A DNA stretch of 64,000 nt from Microbulbifer sediminum (lineage in GTDB: Bacteria > Pseudomonadota > Gammaproteobacteria > Pseudomonadales > Cellvibrionaceae): assembly GCF_021729035.1 (NCBI RefSeq), contig NZ_JAJSAP010000001.1, forward strand, positions 124,001-188,000. Direction: 5' to 3'. The translations under genes and the position numbers were made by a program. Below the pieces are notes generated by a model. The model was given only the letters and a program-made list of their open reading frames with translations, was not told the DNA's origin and did no database searches. Positions 1 through 7,983 of the stretch are shown one piece after another. How positions within the stretch are numbered: the first letter of the stretch is position 1; every line of letters begins with the position of its first letter.

Positions 1-198
1 TTCCGGCTCCGCGCACACCACTTCCTGGGGCTCCGGGCACTGGGCAGCGGCATCCAACGCCGGACCGGTCTCTTCAGAGCGCTGCTCAGGGATGGCCGTA
101 CCGGGCTCTTCAGACCAGGGGCCGCGCAGCGTGAAGGACTCGCATCCCACGATTAATTGTGAGGCCAGCAACAGACATAAAATGGGAAAAAACCGCAT
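1..198 (-). CDS. Lipoprotein, N-terminal part (runs off the window)
   Basis: The reverse strand reads from an ATG at 198 to the window edge without a stop, giving 66 residues. Residues 1-18 form a short hydrophobic signal peptide (starts MRFFPILCLLLAS) ending in the lipobox I16-V17-G18-C19, so Cys19 should be lipidated after signal peptidase II cleavage. The mature part is rich in Glu, Pro and Ala and has two further Cys. It is probably a small outer-membrane or periplasmic lipoprotein. It lies downstream of the yqcC-like gene on the same strand, with about 210 bases between them. The C-terminus is outside the window, so no family can be assigned. The lipobox makes the call more likely than a chance frame. 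Confidence 0.6.
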   Translation of the reverse strand, partial: MRFFPILCLLLASQLIVGCESFTLRGPWSEEPGTAIPEQRSEETGPALDAAAQCPEPQEVVCAEPE

Positions 199-407
199 TT
201 TTGCTTACTACCTTAGGGCCTTTCGGCCAACCTGTGCGACGATCGCAATTTCCTGTCCCTGTTTCTTATTCGGCCGGAGAATCCATGTCCGGCTTGGTAT
301 AAACGAAACATACTACCGCATCCAGCCCTTAACTGAACAGATTAGCGCCCGCGTTCGCACCCAGGTTGTGACGTGTACCTGCCCGCAGCCGGCGCCGTCC
401 GGGGCAC

Positions 408-731
408 TCAGCCCCGCTCCAGGCGCGCATCCATCTCTGCCAGCAGCGCGATCAGGCGTCCACCATCGTCGCGTCCACGGAAGAACTCCTCGGCGATGGG
501 CGCCGTGCCGCATTTCTCCGGCAGAGGGCCACCGGCCTCCACCAACCCGGCCATACGCGGGATAAAAATGAATTGCAGCCACTGCGGCAGGGTCAGGGTG
601 TCCACACAGAACGGCTGGCTGCTGGCCAGGGCCTCCGCCGGTGGCGCCTCAGCCTGCCAGAGCCCCAGTCGCCGCAACTCGGCCTCCAGCTGCAATAACT
701 GGTCCGCGACTTCCACGTGAATATTGCTCAT
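408..731 (-). CDS. yqcC: YqcC family protein (DUF446)
   Basis: 107 residues starting MSNIHVEVADQLLQLEAELR. It has the all-helical pattern of the YqcC/DUF446 family: an N-terminal amphipathic helix, then Leu/Trp-rich LTLPQWLQFIFIPRM in the middle and AEEFFRG before the last helix. The family has no established biochemical function; in several gammaproteobacteria it lies next to the tRNA pseudouridine synthase gene truC. I chose the start at 731 because a GGAG Shine-Dalgarno lies 7 bases upstream. An in-frame ATG at 761 adds ten polar residues and lacks a comparable site. The upstream neighbour on the same strand is dinG, so the two could share a transcript. Confidence 0.8.
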   Translation of the reverse strand: MSNIHVEVADQLLQLEAELRRLGLWQAEAPPAEALASSQPFCVDTLTLPQWLQFIFIPRMAGLVEAGGPLPEKCGTAPIAEEFFRGRDDGGRLIALLAEMDARLERG

Positions 732-776
732 AGGGGACTCCGTCTGTTCAGTTATGTTCAATCGACCACCGGGTTT

Positions 777-2915
777 CTAGTGAATATCGCGGCGGAAAGG
801 CGGCAGGGAATCCAGCATCGCGCGGCCGTAGCGACGTGTGACGATACGCCGGTCCAGCAGGGTGACAGTTCCCTCATCCCGCTCGGTGCGCAACAGGCGG
901 CCGCAGGCCTGCACCAGCCTGACTGCCGCATCGGGAACGGTAATCTGCATGAATGGATTGCCACCACGGGCCTCCACCCACTCCGCCAGCGCCGCCTCAA
1001 TGGGGGCATCGGGCACAGCGAAAGGCAGTTTGGCAATCACCACGTGGCGGCAGTAGTCGCCCGGCAGGTCGAGCCCCTCGGCAAAGCTGGCGAGCCCGAA
1101 CAGCACGCTGGCCCCACCACCATCGATCGTCTCGCGATGAATCTCCAGCAGCTGCTGGCGCGAGCGCTGGCCCTGCATCTGGATGCGGTTGCGCCAGGTG
1201 CCCGGCAGCGACTCGTAGACTGTCTCCATCTGGCGACGGGACGAAAACAGCACCAGCGCACCCCCTCTGTCACCGAGCAATTCCGGCAAGGTATCGATGA
1301 CCGCATCCGTATGCTGGTCGGCATTACCTGCATCCACGGCGCTCGCCGGCACCTGCAGCGTTGCGCGGGAGAAATCGAACGGGCTGGGCACCACTTCATA
1401 GGTGGCATTGTCAGGTGTGCCGGCGCGCATCCGGAAACGGTCGAAGCGCCCCAGCGCAGTCAGGGTGGCAGAGGTCAGCACCGCGCCGTAGCAGCGCCGC
1501 CAGAGGCTGTACTCGAGTGTCTTGCCCGCCAGAATCGGCGAGCTGCAGACCTCGAAATCGAACGAGCCGCCCCAGTCCACCAGCGTCACCCAACGCGCCT
1601 GGGGCAGCGCACCCTCGGCATCCGGGCGGGAGTAGTTGGCCCACAATTGCAGGTTGGCCTCGGCGCGCCCGTACCAGCTCCCCAGGAGCGGATACCAGCG
1701 CTCCAGGTCCACTGCAGGCACCGGGCTGTGCGGATCCTCCAACAGCTTCTGGGCGGCCTGCAGCATCTTGCCCAGCACCGCCTCCAGTTCGTCGAAGTCG
1801 TCGCGCAGGGTTTCCGCCAGCCGCATCAGCGACTCCGGTACCACCCCGCCCTCAAAACGGTGCTTGACTGTATTGCCGCGCTCGTCCTCGAACTCGCAGG
1901 TCTCCTCGAGCAGCGGCCACATCTGTTCCAGCGACTGTTTGGCCGAGGTCAGCAACCCCGGCAATTCTTCACCACAGCGATCCAGTTCGGCACCATCACC
2001 AATTTCACCCAGCATCTGGCCGAGATTCTTGTTGGCCTGGTCCAGCCAGCCGGTGGAGGCCCCGACCCGGCTGTGATGGGAGAAGTGGTTGAGCGCCTTG
2101 TCCGGCAGGTGGTGTGCCTCATCGAGCACGTAGATGGTTTCTTCCGGCGGCGGCAGTATGGCACCGCCCCCCAGCGCCAGGTCGGCCAGCAGCAGATCGT
2201 GATTGGCAACGATCACCTGAGTCTTGCCCAGGTTTTCACGGGCGCGGAAGAAGCTACAGTTGCCCACGTGCGGGCAGCGCCGTCCACTGCACTGGCGATG
2301 GTCGGTGGTTACACGGCTCCAGTCGGCCACCTCGATGGTATCCGGCCAGTTGTCCCGGTCCCCGTCCCACCGGCCGCTGGCCAGGCTCTCCGCCATTTCC
2401 TGATACAGCTTTACCCCGGTCTCATCGACCCGGGGCAGCTCGTCCTCATAGAGCCCCATACTGGTGCCCACCCCACTGCCGCTGTACTCTGCCAGCAACT
2501 GGTCGAGCTTGCTCAGGCACAGGTAGCGGCCGCGGCCCTTGGCAAGGCTGAAATCGAACTGCAGGCCGCTGTGACGGGCCACCTCCGGCAGGTCCTTGTG
2601 GATAATCTGCTCCTGCAGAGCAACAGTCGCGGTCGAGATAACCAGCTTCTTGTCCTGGGCCCGGGCCTGCGGGATAGCCGCCAGCAGGTAGGCGACCGTC
2701 TTGCCGGTACCGGTGCCGGCCTCTACCACGCAGATATGCTCACCGTCAGTCTTGCCGCTGTCCCGCTCACCAGTGGCATCCTGCTCGATACCCCCCAGGG
2801 TGCGGGCGATGGCCGCCACCATCAGCTTTTGCCCGTAACGGGCGCGAAGCTCGCGCCCGGCCAGGAACTCGCTATAGGCAGTCTGGATGACCTGTTTGTC
2901 TTCTTTGCTTAACAC
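777..2915 (-). CDS. dinG: ATP-dependent DNA helicase DinG (Fe-S superfamily 2)
   Basis: 712 residues, the usual DinG length. It is a 5'-3' DNA helicase of the XPD-like group, which in E. coli unwinds forks, D-loops and R-loops. Visible motifs are Walker A AGTGTGKT at about residues 66-73, the Walker B DEAH box at 265-268, and the four cysteines that ligate the 4Fe-4S cluster at C133, C209, C214 and C220. The spacing of the last three matches E. coli DinG. The C-terminal half carries the second RecA-like domain, with SATL and a QACGRLLRT motif. No LexA-type operator is obvious in the 87 bases upstream. It is followed at 45 bases by the yqcC-like gene. Confidence 0.95.
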   Translation of the reverse strand: MLSKEDKQVIQTAYSEFLAGRELRARYGQKLMVAAIARTLGGIEQDATGERDSGKTDGEHICVVEAGTGTGKTVAYLLAAIPQARAQDKKLVISTATVALQEQIIHKDLPEVARHSGLQFDFSLAKGRGRYLCLSKLDQLLAEYSGSGVGTSMGLYEDELPRVDETGVKLYQEMAESLASGRWDGDRDNWPDTIEVADWSRVTTDHRQCSGRRCPHVGNCSFFRARENLGKTQVIVANHDLLLADLALGGGAILPPPEETIYVLDEAHHLPDKALNHFSHHSRVGASTGWLDQANKNLGQMLGEIGDGAELDRCGEELPGLLTSAKQSLEQMWPLLEETCEFEDERGNTVKHRFEGGVVPESLMRLAETLRDDFDELEAVLGKMLQAAQKLLEDPHSPVPAVDLERWYPLLGSWYGRAEANLQLWANYSRPDAEGALPQARWVTLVDWGGSFDFEVCSSPILAGKTLEYSLWRRCYGAVLTSATLTALGRFDRFRMRAGTPDNATYEVVPSPFDFSRATLQVPASAVDAGNADQHTDAVIDTLPELLGDRGGALVLFSSRRQMETVYESLPGTWRNRIQMQGQRSRQQLLEIHRETIDGGGASVLFGLASFAEGLDLPGDYCRHVVIAKLPFAVPDAPIEAALAEWVEARGGNPFMQITVPDAAVRLVQACGRLLRTERDEGTVTLLDRRIVTRRYGRAMLDSLPPFRRDIH

Positions 2916-3002
2916 AGTGTGGGGGAACCGACAGCTGGTGGATGGTCAGAAAGCGGCATTATCGCGCAAGCAATCGCCGCACTCCACCACCGCAGCAACG
3001 GT

Positions 3003-4172
3003 TCACAGGTAGGCAAGCTTTGACACCACCGGGTTGGCGTAGCCACGGATCGCGCGCTCGCGCCAGCGCTCGTCGATGCGCTGCATGCGGGCCTCGAACT
3101 TCTGCCGGGTCTCAGTGTATTCGTCCGGGCTCCAGGGCCGGGCCGGCCAGGACACCGGCAAATCCGGCACCTCGCCGTAGATCATCTGGTAGGCGATGAG
3201 GTTGGTGGGATGCAGGACATAGTTGCCGATCACCTGGCGATCGATCTCCTCGGCAAGGGCGCCAACATCGTGGTATTCACCCTCGATCGGCGTGCCGAAC
3301 GCAGCGTGCACATGCCCCTTCTGGCCCACAACCCCCTTGGCAATGGAGTTCAGGTCCTCGTGCCTGGCCTTGCGGTAACCTTCCGGGTGCTCGGCGAAAT
3401 ACAGCTCACGCGCCTTCTGCCTGTCGCAGGGGTCCCATTCGTAAGAGATGGCCAGCGGCACGATATGCAGCTTGCGCCAGAAGTCGGCAAACGGGGTTTC
3501 CCGGTCCTTGGTCATGGCAAACATGGCCGCCAGTGCCGGGTTGGTGCGATCCAGGCCGTCTTTGGCCCGCCCGGACCGCTGTGCGATCCAGACATGCTCA
3601 TTCTCATTGACCACCGAGTGATAGATGTAGTTGGACAGCTTGGTCGCTGACTCAAGCTTCTCGCGGCGGTTGCTGGCCTTGCGTTTCACGGTGAAGCACT
3701 TGTTGAGCTTCATGATATCGGTGGCGAACTGCTTCGTCAGCAGGTTGTCGCCGATAGCAATCCGGGCTGTTTCGTGTCCCTCCTTGTACATGGAGAGAAT
3801 GGACAGCGCAGGATCCATGGCAATATCGCGATGATTACTGACAAACAGGCAGGCGCGATCCTTGGGCAGGGTATCCAGGCCCGAAATGGTCAACCCGTCG
3901 CTGGTACGGTTCACGACCATATCCAGGTACTTGGCCACCACCTCCTGCACACCGCGCACATCCCGCGCCTTGCGGAACTCGAAGCGGAGGAACTGGCGCA
4001 CCAGCCACGCGATCGGGCCCTCAAGCTTCGCCAGCTTCGGCACCAGGAAGTGTGCCGCCGCATGGGACATCTCGGGGTCGTTGATCAGGCGCTTGAGGGC
4101 GTCGCGCACCTCGTCGTCGCGGTAGGGGCGAATATCCTCAAACTGCGAGGGATCCAACTCACTTGCTCTCAT
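3003..4172 (-). CDS. Glycerol-3-phosphate/lysophosphatidate-type acyltransferase
   Basis: 389 residues from the ATG at 4172 (MRASELDPSQFEDIRPYRDD). The acyltransferase core has SNHRDIAMDP at about residues 119-128, a variant of the HX4D box with one extra residue before Asp. Downstream are ENEHVWIAQRSGRAKDG, the acceptor-phosphate-binding block, and HIVPLAISYE. I recall this HRDI(V/A)xD form from gammaproteobacterial members annotated as 1-acyl-glycerol-3-phosphate acyltransferases, so it is probably not a loss of function. The likely role is membrane phospholipid or storage-lipid acyl transfer. The start is uncertain: an ATG at 4190 is also possible. A longer in-frame extension to 4433 is low-complexity and overlaps the divergent promoter region, so I excluded it. 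Confidence 0.8.
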   Translation of the reverse strand: MRASELDPSQFEDIRPYRDDEVRDALKRLINDPEMSHAAAHFLVPKLAKLEGPIAWLVRQFLRFEFRKARDVRGVQEVVAKYLDMVVNRTSDGLTISGLDTLPKDRACLFVSNHRDIAMDPALSILSMYKEGHETARIAIGDNLLTKQFATDIMKLNKCFTVKRKASNRREKLESATKLSNYIYHSVVNENEHVWIAQRSGRAKDGLDRTNPALAAMFAMTKDRETPFADFWRKLHIVPLAISYEWDPCDRQKARELYFAEHPEGYRKARHEDLNSIAKGVVGQKGHVHAAFGTPIEGEYHDVGALAEEIDRQVIGNYVLHPTNLIAYQMIYGEVPDLPVSWPARPWSPDEYTETRQKFEARMQRIDERWRERAIRGYANPVVSKLAYL

Positions 4173-4469
4173 GAAATCACTACCTGCCATCTGCTGCCAC
4201 CGGGTGCCGGTGCGCTCGGGCTCATTCTTATTGATGCCAGACCGGCCCGCGAGCCGGTCGGGTACGGTCTTTCCGGAACCCACTACAGTCCGGCCGGCGC
4301 AGAACATACCGGAAGCGCCGCCGAACTGCCAGCACCGGCCGCGACCGGCCGGTGTGGACAGCTCGCACCGGAGCCGTGAGAATAGAGTGCTTCGCGCCGG
4401 CCGGCGCCCGACAACGATAATGAGAATGGCCACTGAAAAGGCCCGTGAAGCAGATTTAGGAGCCCAACC
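4173..4469. other. Divergent intergenic region with two palindromes
   Basis: This region separates the acyltransferase gene (minus) from nhaC (plus). It holds a perfect 8-bp inverted repeat, CACCGGCC at 4333-4340 and GGCCGGTG at 4347-4354, with a 6-base loop. It also holds the 14-base perfect palindrome GCGCCGGCCGGCGC at 4394-4407. Neither is followed by a T-run, so they are not typical terminators. They could be regulator sites or cruciforms. TAGGAG at 4457-4462 is the nhaC Shine-Dalgarno. I see no convincing sigma-70 pair. Confidence 0.5.
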
Positions 4470-5939
4470 TTGACCGAGTCCAGTTCCTCCGCAACCAAGC
4501 AGCCCAGCCTGCTGGATGCCCTGATACCGTTACTGATCCTGATCGCATTGCTGTCACTGTCAGTGTTCTTTTACGGCGCAGACTCCTCCTACGGTCCCAA
4601 CCAGATTGCCCTGCTGCTGTGTGCCGGCATCGCCGCCCTGATGGGGATGAAGAATGGCCATAGCTGGGACGATATGGAAGGCGGCATGCTACATGGCATC
4701 GGCCTGGTGTTTGGCGCCATCCTGATTCTGTTAGCGGTGGGCGCCCTGATTGGGAGCTGGATCCTCGCGGGCACCGTGCCCTCGATGATCTATTACGGCG
4801 TGCAGATACTGTCTCCGCAGTGGTTCTATGCCGCCTCCTGCATTATCTGTGCAATTGTGGGCCTGAGTATCGGTTCCAGCTGGACCACTGCCGGCACCCT
4901 GGGTGTGGCCCTGATGGGTATTGCCGGCGCACTGGGCCTGTCTCCGGCGATAACCGCCGGTGCGGTGATCTCCGGCGCCTACTTCGGCGACAAGATGTCG
5001 CCCCTTTCAGATACCACCAATGTGGCGGCGGCAGTGACGTCCAATGACCTGTTCCTGCATATCCGCAACATGCTCTGGACCACCATGCCCGCCTTTATCA
5101 TCGCGCTGGTGGTTTTCTCCATCATCGGCCTGCGCGTCGATGCCTCAGGGGCCTCGGCAGAGGATATCGAGCTGCTGCTGGGTGCCCTGCAAGAGGAATT
5201 TAATATATCCCTGGTCAGCATGCTTCCCCTGGCCCTGTTGCTGTTTATGGCCTGGCGCAAGGTGCCCGCCTACCCGACCCTGATCATCGGGGCCCTGGTG
5301 GGTTGCGTGATCGCCCTGATCTTCGAGCCTGAAACCGCCCGCCGTCTGGGCGGTGAGGGCCCGCTGGCGGCGTTAAAGGGTGCCTGGTACAGCCTGTTTG
5401 ATGGCTACAAGTCCAGCTCCAGTAACGAGGATGTGGCCGCCCTGCTCTCCAAGGGCGGCATGAGCAGCATGCTCAACACCATCTGGCTGATCATTTCCGC
5501 CATGGCCTTCGGCGGCGCCATGGAGCGCGCCGGGTTCCTGGAGCGGATCGTCAACTGGACCCTGTCGCGGGTGAAGACCGTGGGCGGACTGGTAACATCC
5601 ACCGTACTTACCTGTTTCGGCATGAACGCGGCGGCGGGTGACCAGTACATGGCTATCATTATTCCCGGGCGGATGTTCCGCGAGGCTTTTGCAGAAAAGG
5701 GCCTGCACGGGCTCAACCTCTCCCGTACCCTGGAGGACTCCGGCACAATCACCTCGGTACTGATTCCCTGGAATACCTGCGGAGCCTACATGAGCGCCAC
5801 CCTGGGTATCGCCACTTTCACCTACGCACCGTTCGCCCTGTTCAATATCCTGTGCCCGCTGCTGGCGATTGCCTACGGCTGGACACACTTCAAGCAATTG
5901 CCACTGGACGCAACGCCAACGGCGCAAACCGCGAAATAA
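4470..5939 (+). CDS. nhaC: Na+/H+ antiporter, NhaC family
   Basis: 489 residues with about 11-12 hydrophobic segments. It is an inner-membrane sodium/proton exchanger of the NhaC type. Family features visible are the conserved GAYFGDKMSPLSDTTNVAA block at about 170-188 and a second half containing GGMSSMLNTIW and MNAAAGDQYMAI. Such carriers export Na+ against proton influx and are common in marine bacteria. The start is the TTG at 4470: TAGGAG lies 7 bases upstream and there is no upstream ATG in frame. The next gene on the strand starts 28 bases after the stop, so the two may be co-transcribed. Confidence 0.9.
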   Translation: MTESSSSATKQPSLLDALIPLLILIALLSLSVFFYGADSSYGPNQIALLLCAGIAALMGMKNGHSWDDMEGGMLHGIGLVFGAILILLAVGALIGSWILAGTVPSMIYYGVQILSPQWFYAASCIICAIVGLSIGSSWTTAGTLGVALMGIAGALGLSPAITAGAVISGAYFGDKMSPLSDTTNVAAAVTSNDLFLHIRNMLWTTMPAFIIALVVFSIIGLRVDASGASAEDIELLLGALQEEFNISLVSMLPLALLLFMAWRKVPAYPTLIIGALVGCVIALIFEPETARRLGGEGPLAALKGAWYSLFDGYKSSSSNEDVAALLSKGGMSSMLNTIWLIISAMAFGGAMERAGFLERIVNWTLSRVKTVGGLVTSTVLTCFGMNAAAGDQYMAIIIPGRMFREAFAEKGLHGLNLSRTLEDSGTITSVLIPWNTCGAYMSATLGIATFTYAPFALFNILCPLLAIAYGWTHFKQLPLDATPTAQTAK

Positions 5940-5967
5940 TTGCCACTTTGGCCATGGAAAAACCGGG

Positions 5968-7020
5968 ATGACCGACAGCAACGTACCTGGCACCCTTAGC
6001 GACCTGATCACCCAGGCCCGTTTCAAGCTCCGCTGGTTCGACCTGGGCCGGCGGGTCCGCTCCGTGCCCGGGAATGCCGCCGAGGCATTCGAGGCGGGCG
6101 ACGCTCCCTGGCCCCACCCGTATTTACGCGAGGCCTGGGCCGGGCTACTGCTGTGGCCAGAGGAAGGTGGCGAGCCGGCAGTATGGTTCCTGCGCCTGCC
6201 CCTCGACGAGCAGGGCAAACTGCAACTGGCGGCCAGGGATAATTTCCTGGCACTGCTGAACCGCAAACTCACCGGGGGAGAGGACCGGGACGCGGGCGAG
6301 CAACTGGGCAACGTACTGGCGGAGAGCGGCCTGGTCTATTCGCCCCCCCCGGAACGCCAGGCCACGTTCCATGCCCGGGCGGCCCGGCTACTCCAGCGTC
6401 CCGCCAGCGCCCACTACCAGAGTGCCCTGTCTTATTTACGCGCCCCTGACTCCAGAGCCTGGAACCACCTGGGCCTGCAGGGGATCGCCGACGTCAGCGC
6501 GCGCTGGGAAGAACACGGGCAACTGCTCGGTGAGGCCATGGCACGGGTAGCGGCACCGGTATTCGTGAGTCTCTGCCAGTGCCTGGAAAGTGAAGCTATC
6601 GACCACCGGCTCGCCGCAGCCATTGCCCGGCGGGCTGACGCTGAACTGCAGCGCCAGCAACCGGAAGCAGCCATCCTGGCCGCGGCCGTGCGCGGGCTGT
6701 CCTTTTCCCGGGCCCGGGGCCTGCGACATGAATTCCTCGAGCGCCTGTTGCGCAGTGACAAGGCACGGGCCGGAGAAACCCTGGCCGCCGTGGGCAGCCG
6801 CTGCCCGCATGACCTGGAGGATCCCGGGCTGGCAGCCCTGTGGGTAACCGCGCTCGCCGACAGCCAGAAACAGGAAACCTTCAACCTGCTGCTGGCCGAC
6901 CTGATGTTTCTCCCGGCAACGCGGGCAGCACTGCTGGAGGCACTGCGCTCACCGGACCGATCCGAGTCACTGGCGCGGGCCTTCGGCGCCTTTCTCCACG
7001 GCCCGGAACCAACACATTGA
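5968..7020 (+). CDS. DUF3549 family protein
   Basis: 350 residues, soluble and mostly helical, starting MTDSNVPGTLSDLITQARF. The signature FDLGRRVR in the first 30 residues and the Pro/Trp-rich PWPHPYLREAWAGLLLW segment fit the uncharacterised DUF3549 family found in Pseudomonas-like bacteria. The C-terminal half is Ala/Leu/Arg-rich with repeated helices, perhaps HEAT-like. No catalytic motif is visible. The start is the ATG at 5968, with GGAA about 11 bases upstream. It follows nhaC closely, but I know of no functional link. Confidence 0.75.
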   Translation: MTDSNVPGTLSDLITQARFKLRWFDLGRRVRSVPGNAAEAFEAGDAPWPHPYLREAWAGLLLWPEEGGEPAVWFLRLPLDEQGKLQLAARDNFLALLNRKLTGGEDRDAGEQLGNVLAESGLVYSPPPERQATFHARAARLLQRPASAHYQSALSYLRAPDSRAWNHLGLQGIADVSARWEEHGQLLGEAMARVAAPVFVSLCQCLESEAIDHRLAAAIARRADAELQRQQPEAAILAAAVRGLSFSRARGLRHEFLERLLRSDKARAGETLAAVGSRCPHDLEDPGLAALWVTALADSQKQETFNLLLADLMFLPATRAALLEALRSPDRSESLARAFGAFLHGPEPTH

Positions 7021-7528
7021 ACAGGACTTCCCCCTGTCGGCAGGCCACGCCTGGCATCCGCATCCCATCCCAGAATCAATCGTTACCAGCGGGTCGGCTA
7101 AGGTTAACCGCATAATGTGAGGCGCACCGTGGTGTGCGGACCATGGCAGTTTCGTGTGCAGCCGCTTCTCCCGCAACTTTCCAAGCACATTTCTGGGTAA
7201 GCACTCTCATTACAACAACAGGTTCGGCGCAGAAAACCGCTTCGCGCCATCAAGCAGAAAAGTTTTTAACGGTGTTGAAAAAAAATTTCGCGCGCCCTGC
7301 AATAGCTTGCGCCAGCAAATGGCAGGAAAGCCTTTAAATATAGGTATTTTTCAGCGCCAAACTGGCGTCCTGTTTATCCTGAGTTGACGAGTGGCAGCTA
7401 TTTTTCCCGCCCGCCTATTACACTCCAAAGGGCGGCTCTTTGTAGAACATCATTTTACAAAGCAGACCAAACAGGTGACGTTTTATTGGCTATGCTAATG
7501 GCTGACATCAACGGAAAGGAGTAAGGGG
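7021..7528. other. 508-base intergenic stretch, AT-rich compared with its surroundings
   Basis: No frame here looks coding. The centre (about 7255-7350) is clearly more AT-rich than the surrounding genes, including an A8 run near 7275. Near 7352-7366 there is a short inverted repeat around CGCCAAACTGGCG. GGAAAGGAG just before 7529 is the Shine-Dalgarno of the following small lipoprotein gene. I could not identify a well-spaced sigma-70 promoter or a riboswitch. Confidence 0.4.
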
Positions 7529-7723
7529 ATGAATTTCACTCCAGCCAAGTACCTAATGGGAATTATCAGTGCACTGGTTTTGGCGGGCTGCTGTGCGGCA
7601 CCTGCGCCACCGGCATCCTGCCCTCCAGGCTCTGAACAAATCCCGCTCTCAATGGCTTGCCCGGCGGATGCCGATTGTTGGATGGCTTCCGACAATGTGC
7701 GCTGCATGAAAGTGGTCAAGTAA
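7529..7723 (+). CDS. Small cysteine-rich lipoprotein
   Basis: 64 residues. The signal peptide ends in the lipobox L18-A19-G20-C21, so the mature protein is a 44-residue lipoprotein anchored at Cys21. The mature part contains five more cysteines (22, 31, 44, 50, 59) within 38 residues, spaced like a small disulfide-bonded fold, plus several Pro. AAAGGAG lies about 8 bases before the ATG and a strong intrinsic terminator follows the stop, so it looks like a stand-alone transcription unit. I do not recognise the family. The signal peptide, ribosome site and terminator together make it a real gene. Confidence 0.75.
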   Translation: MNFTPAKYLMGIISALVLAGCCAAPAPPASCPPGSEQIPLSMACPADADCWMASDNVRCMKVVK

Positions 7724-7745
7724 GACTACTTTCGGCAAACTTAGC

Positions 7746-7777
7746 AATGCCGCTTTTCGAAGCGGCATTTGCTTTTT
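7746..7777 (+). terminator. Rho-independent terminator after the small lipoprotein gene
   Basis: A perfect 10-bp stem, AATGCCGCTT (7746-7755) with AAGCGGCATT (7760-7769), closes a TTCG tetraloop and is followed by TGCTTTTT. Confidence 0.9.
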
Positions 7778-7983
7778 CTGGCCCTGCCCTCCCCCCATAA
7801 CAGCTGGATTGATCGCTTCACCTTCGCAGCCGTCACCAGGTACTGGCTGTGCCCTTCATTTAGCGCTAGCATTGACGCGAAAAATTCCGTCGCAGTGCCG
7901 GTAATTGTCGTTGGCGGGTCGCCATTGACGGCTTACTCCACTGCAGGGGAAACAGCAATAAAGTCCAGTAATCCGGGGATAAC

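Noticed and set aside
717..2912. 731-codon plus-strand frame opposite dinG
   Set aside because: It is a shadow of dinG in GC-rich DNA, with His/Gln/Arg-rich composition and no motif. DinG on the other strand is unambiguous.
4173..4433. N-terminal extension of the acyltransferase to 4433
   Set aside because: The added 80-odd residues are Arg/Gly/Ser-rich, have no ribosome site and overlap the divergent promoter region.
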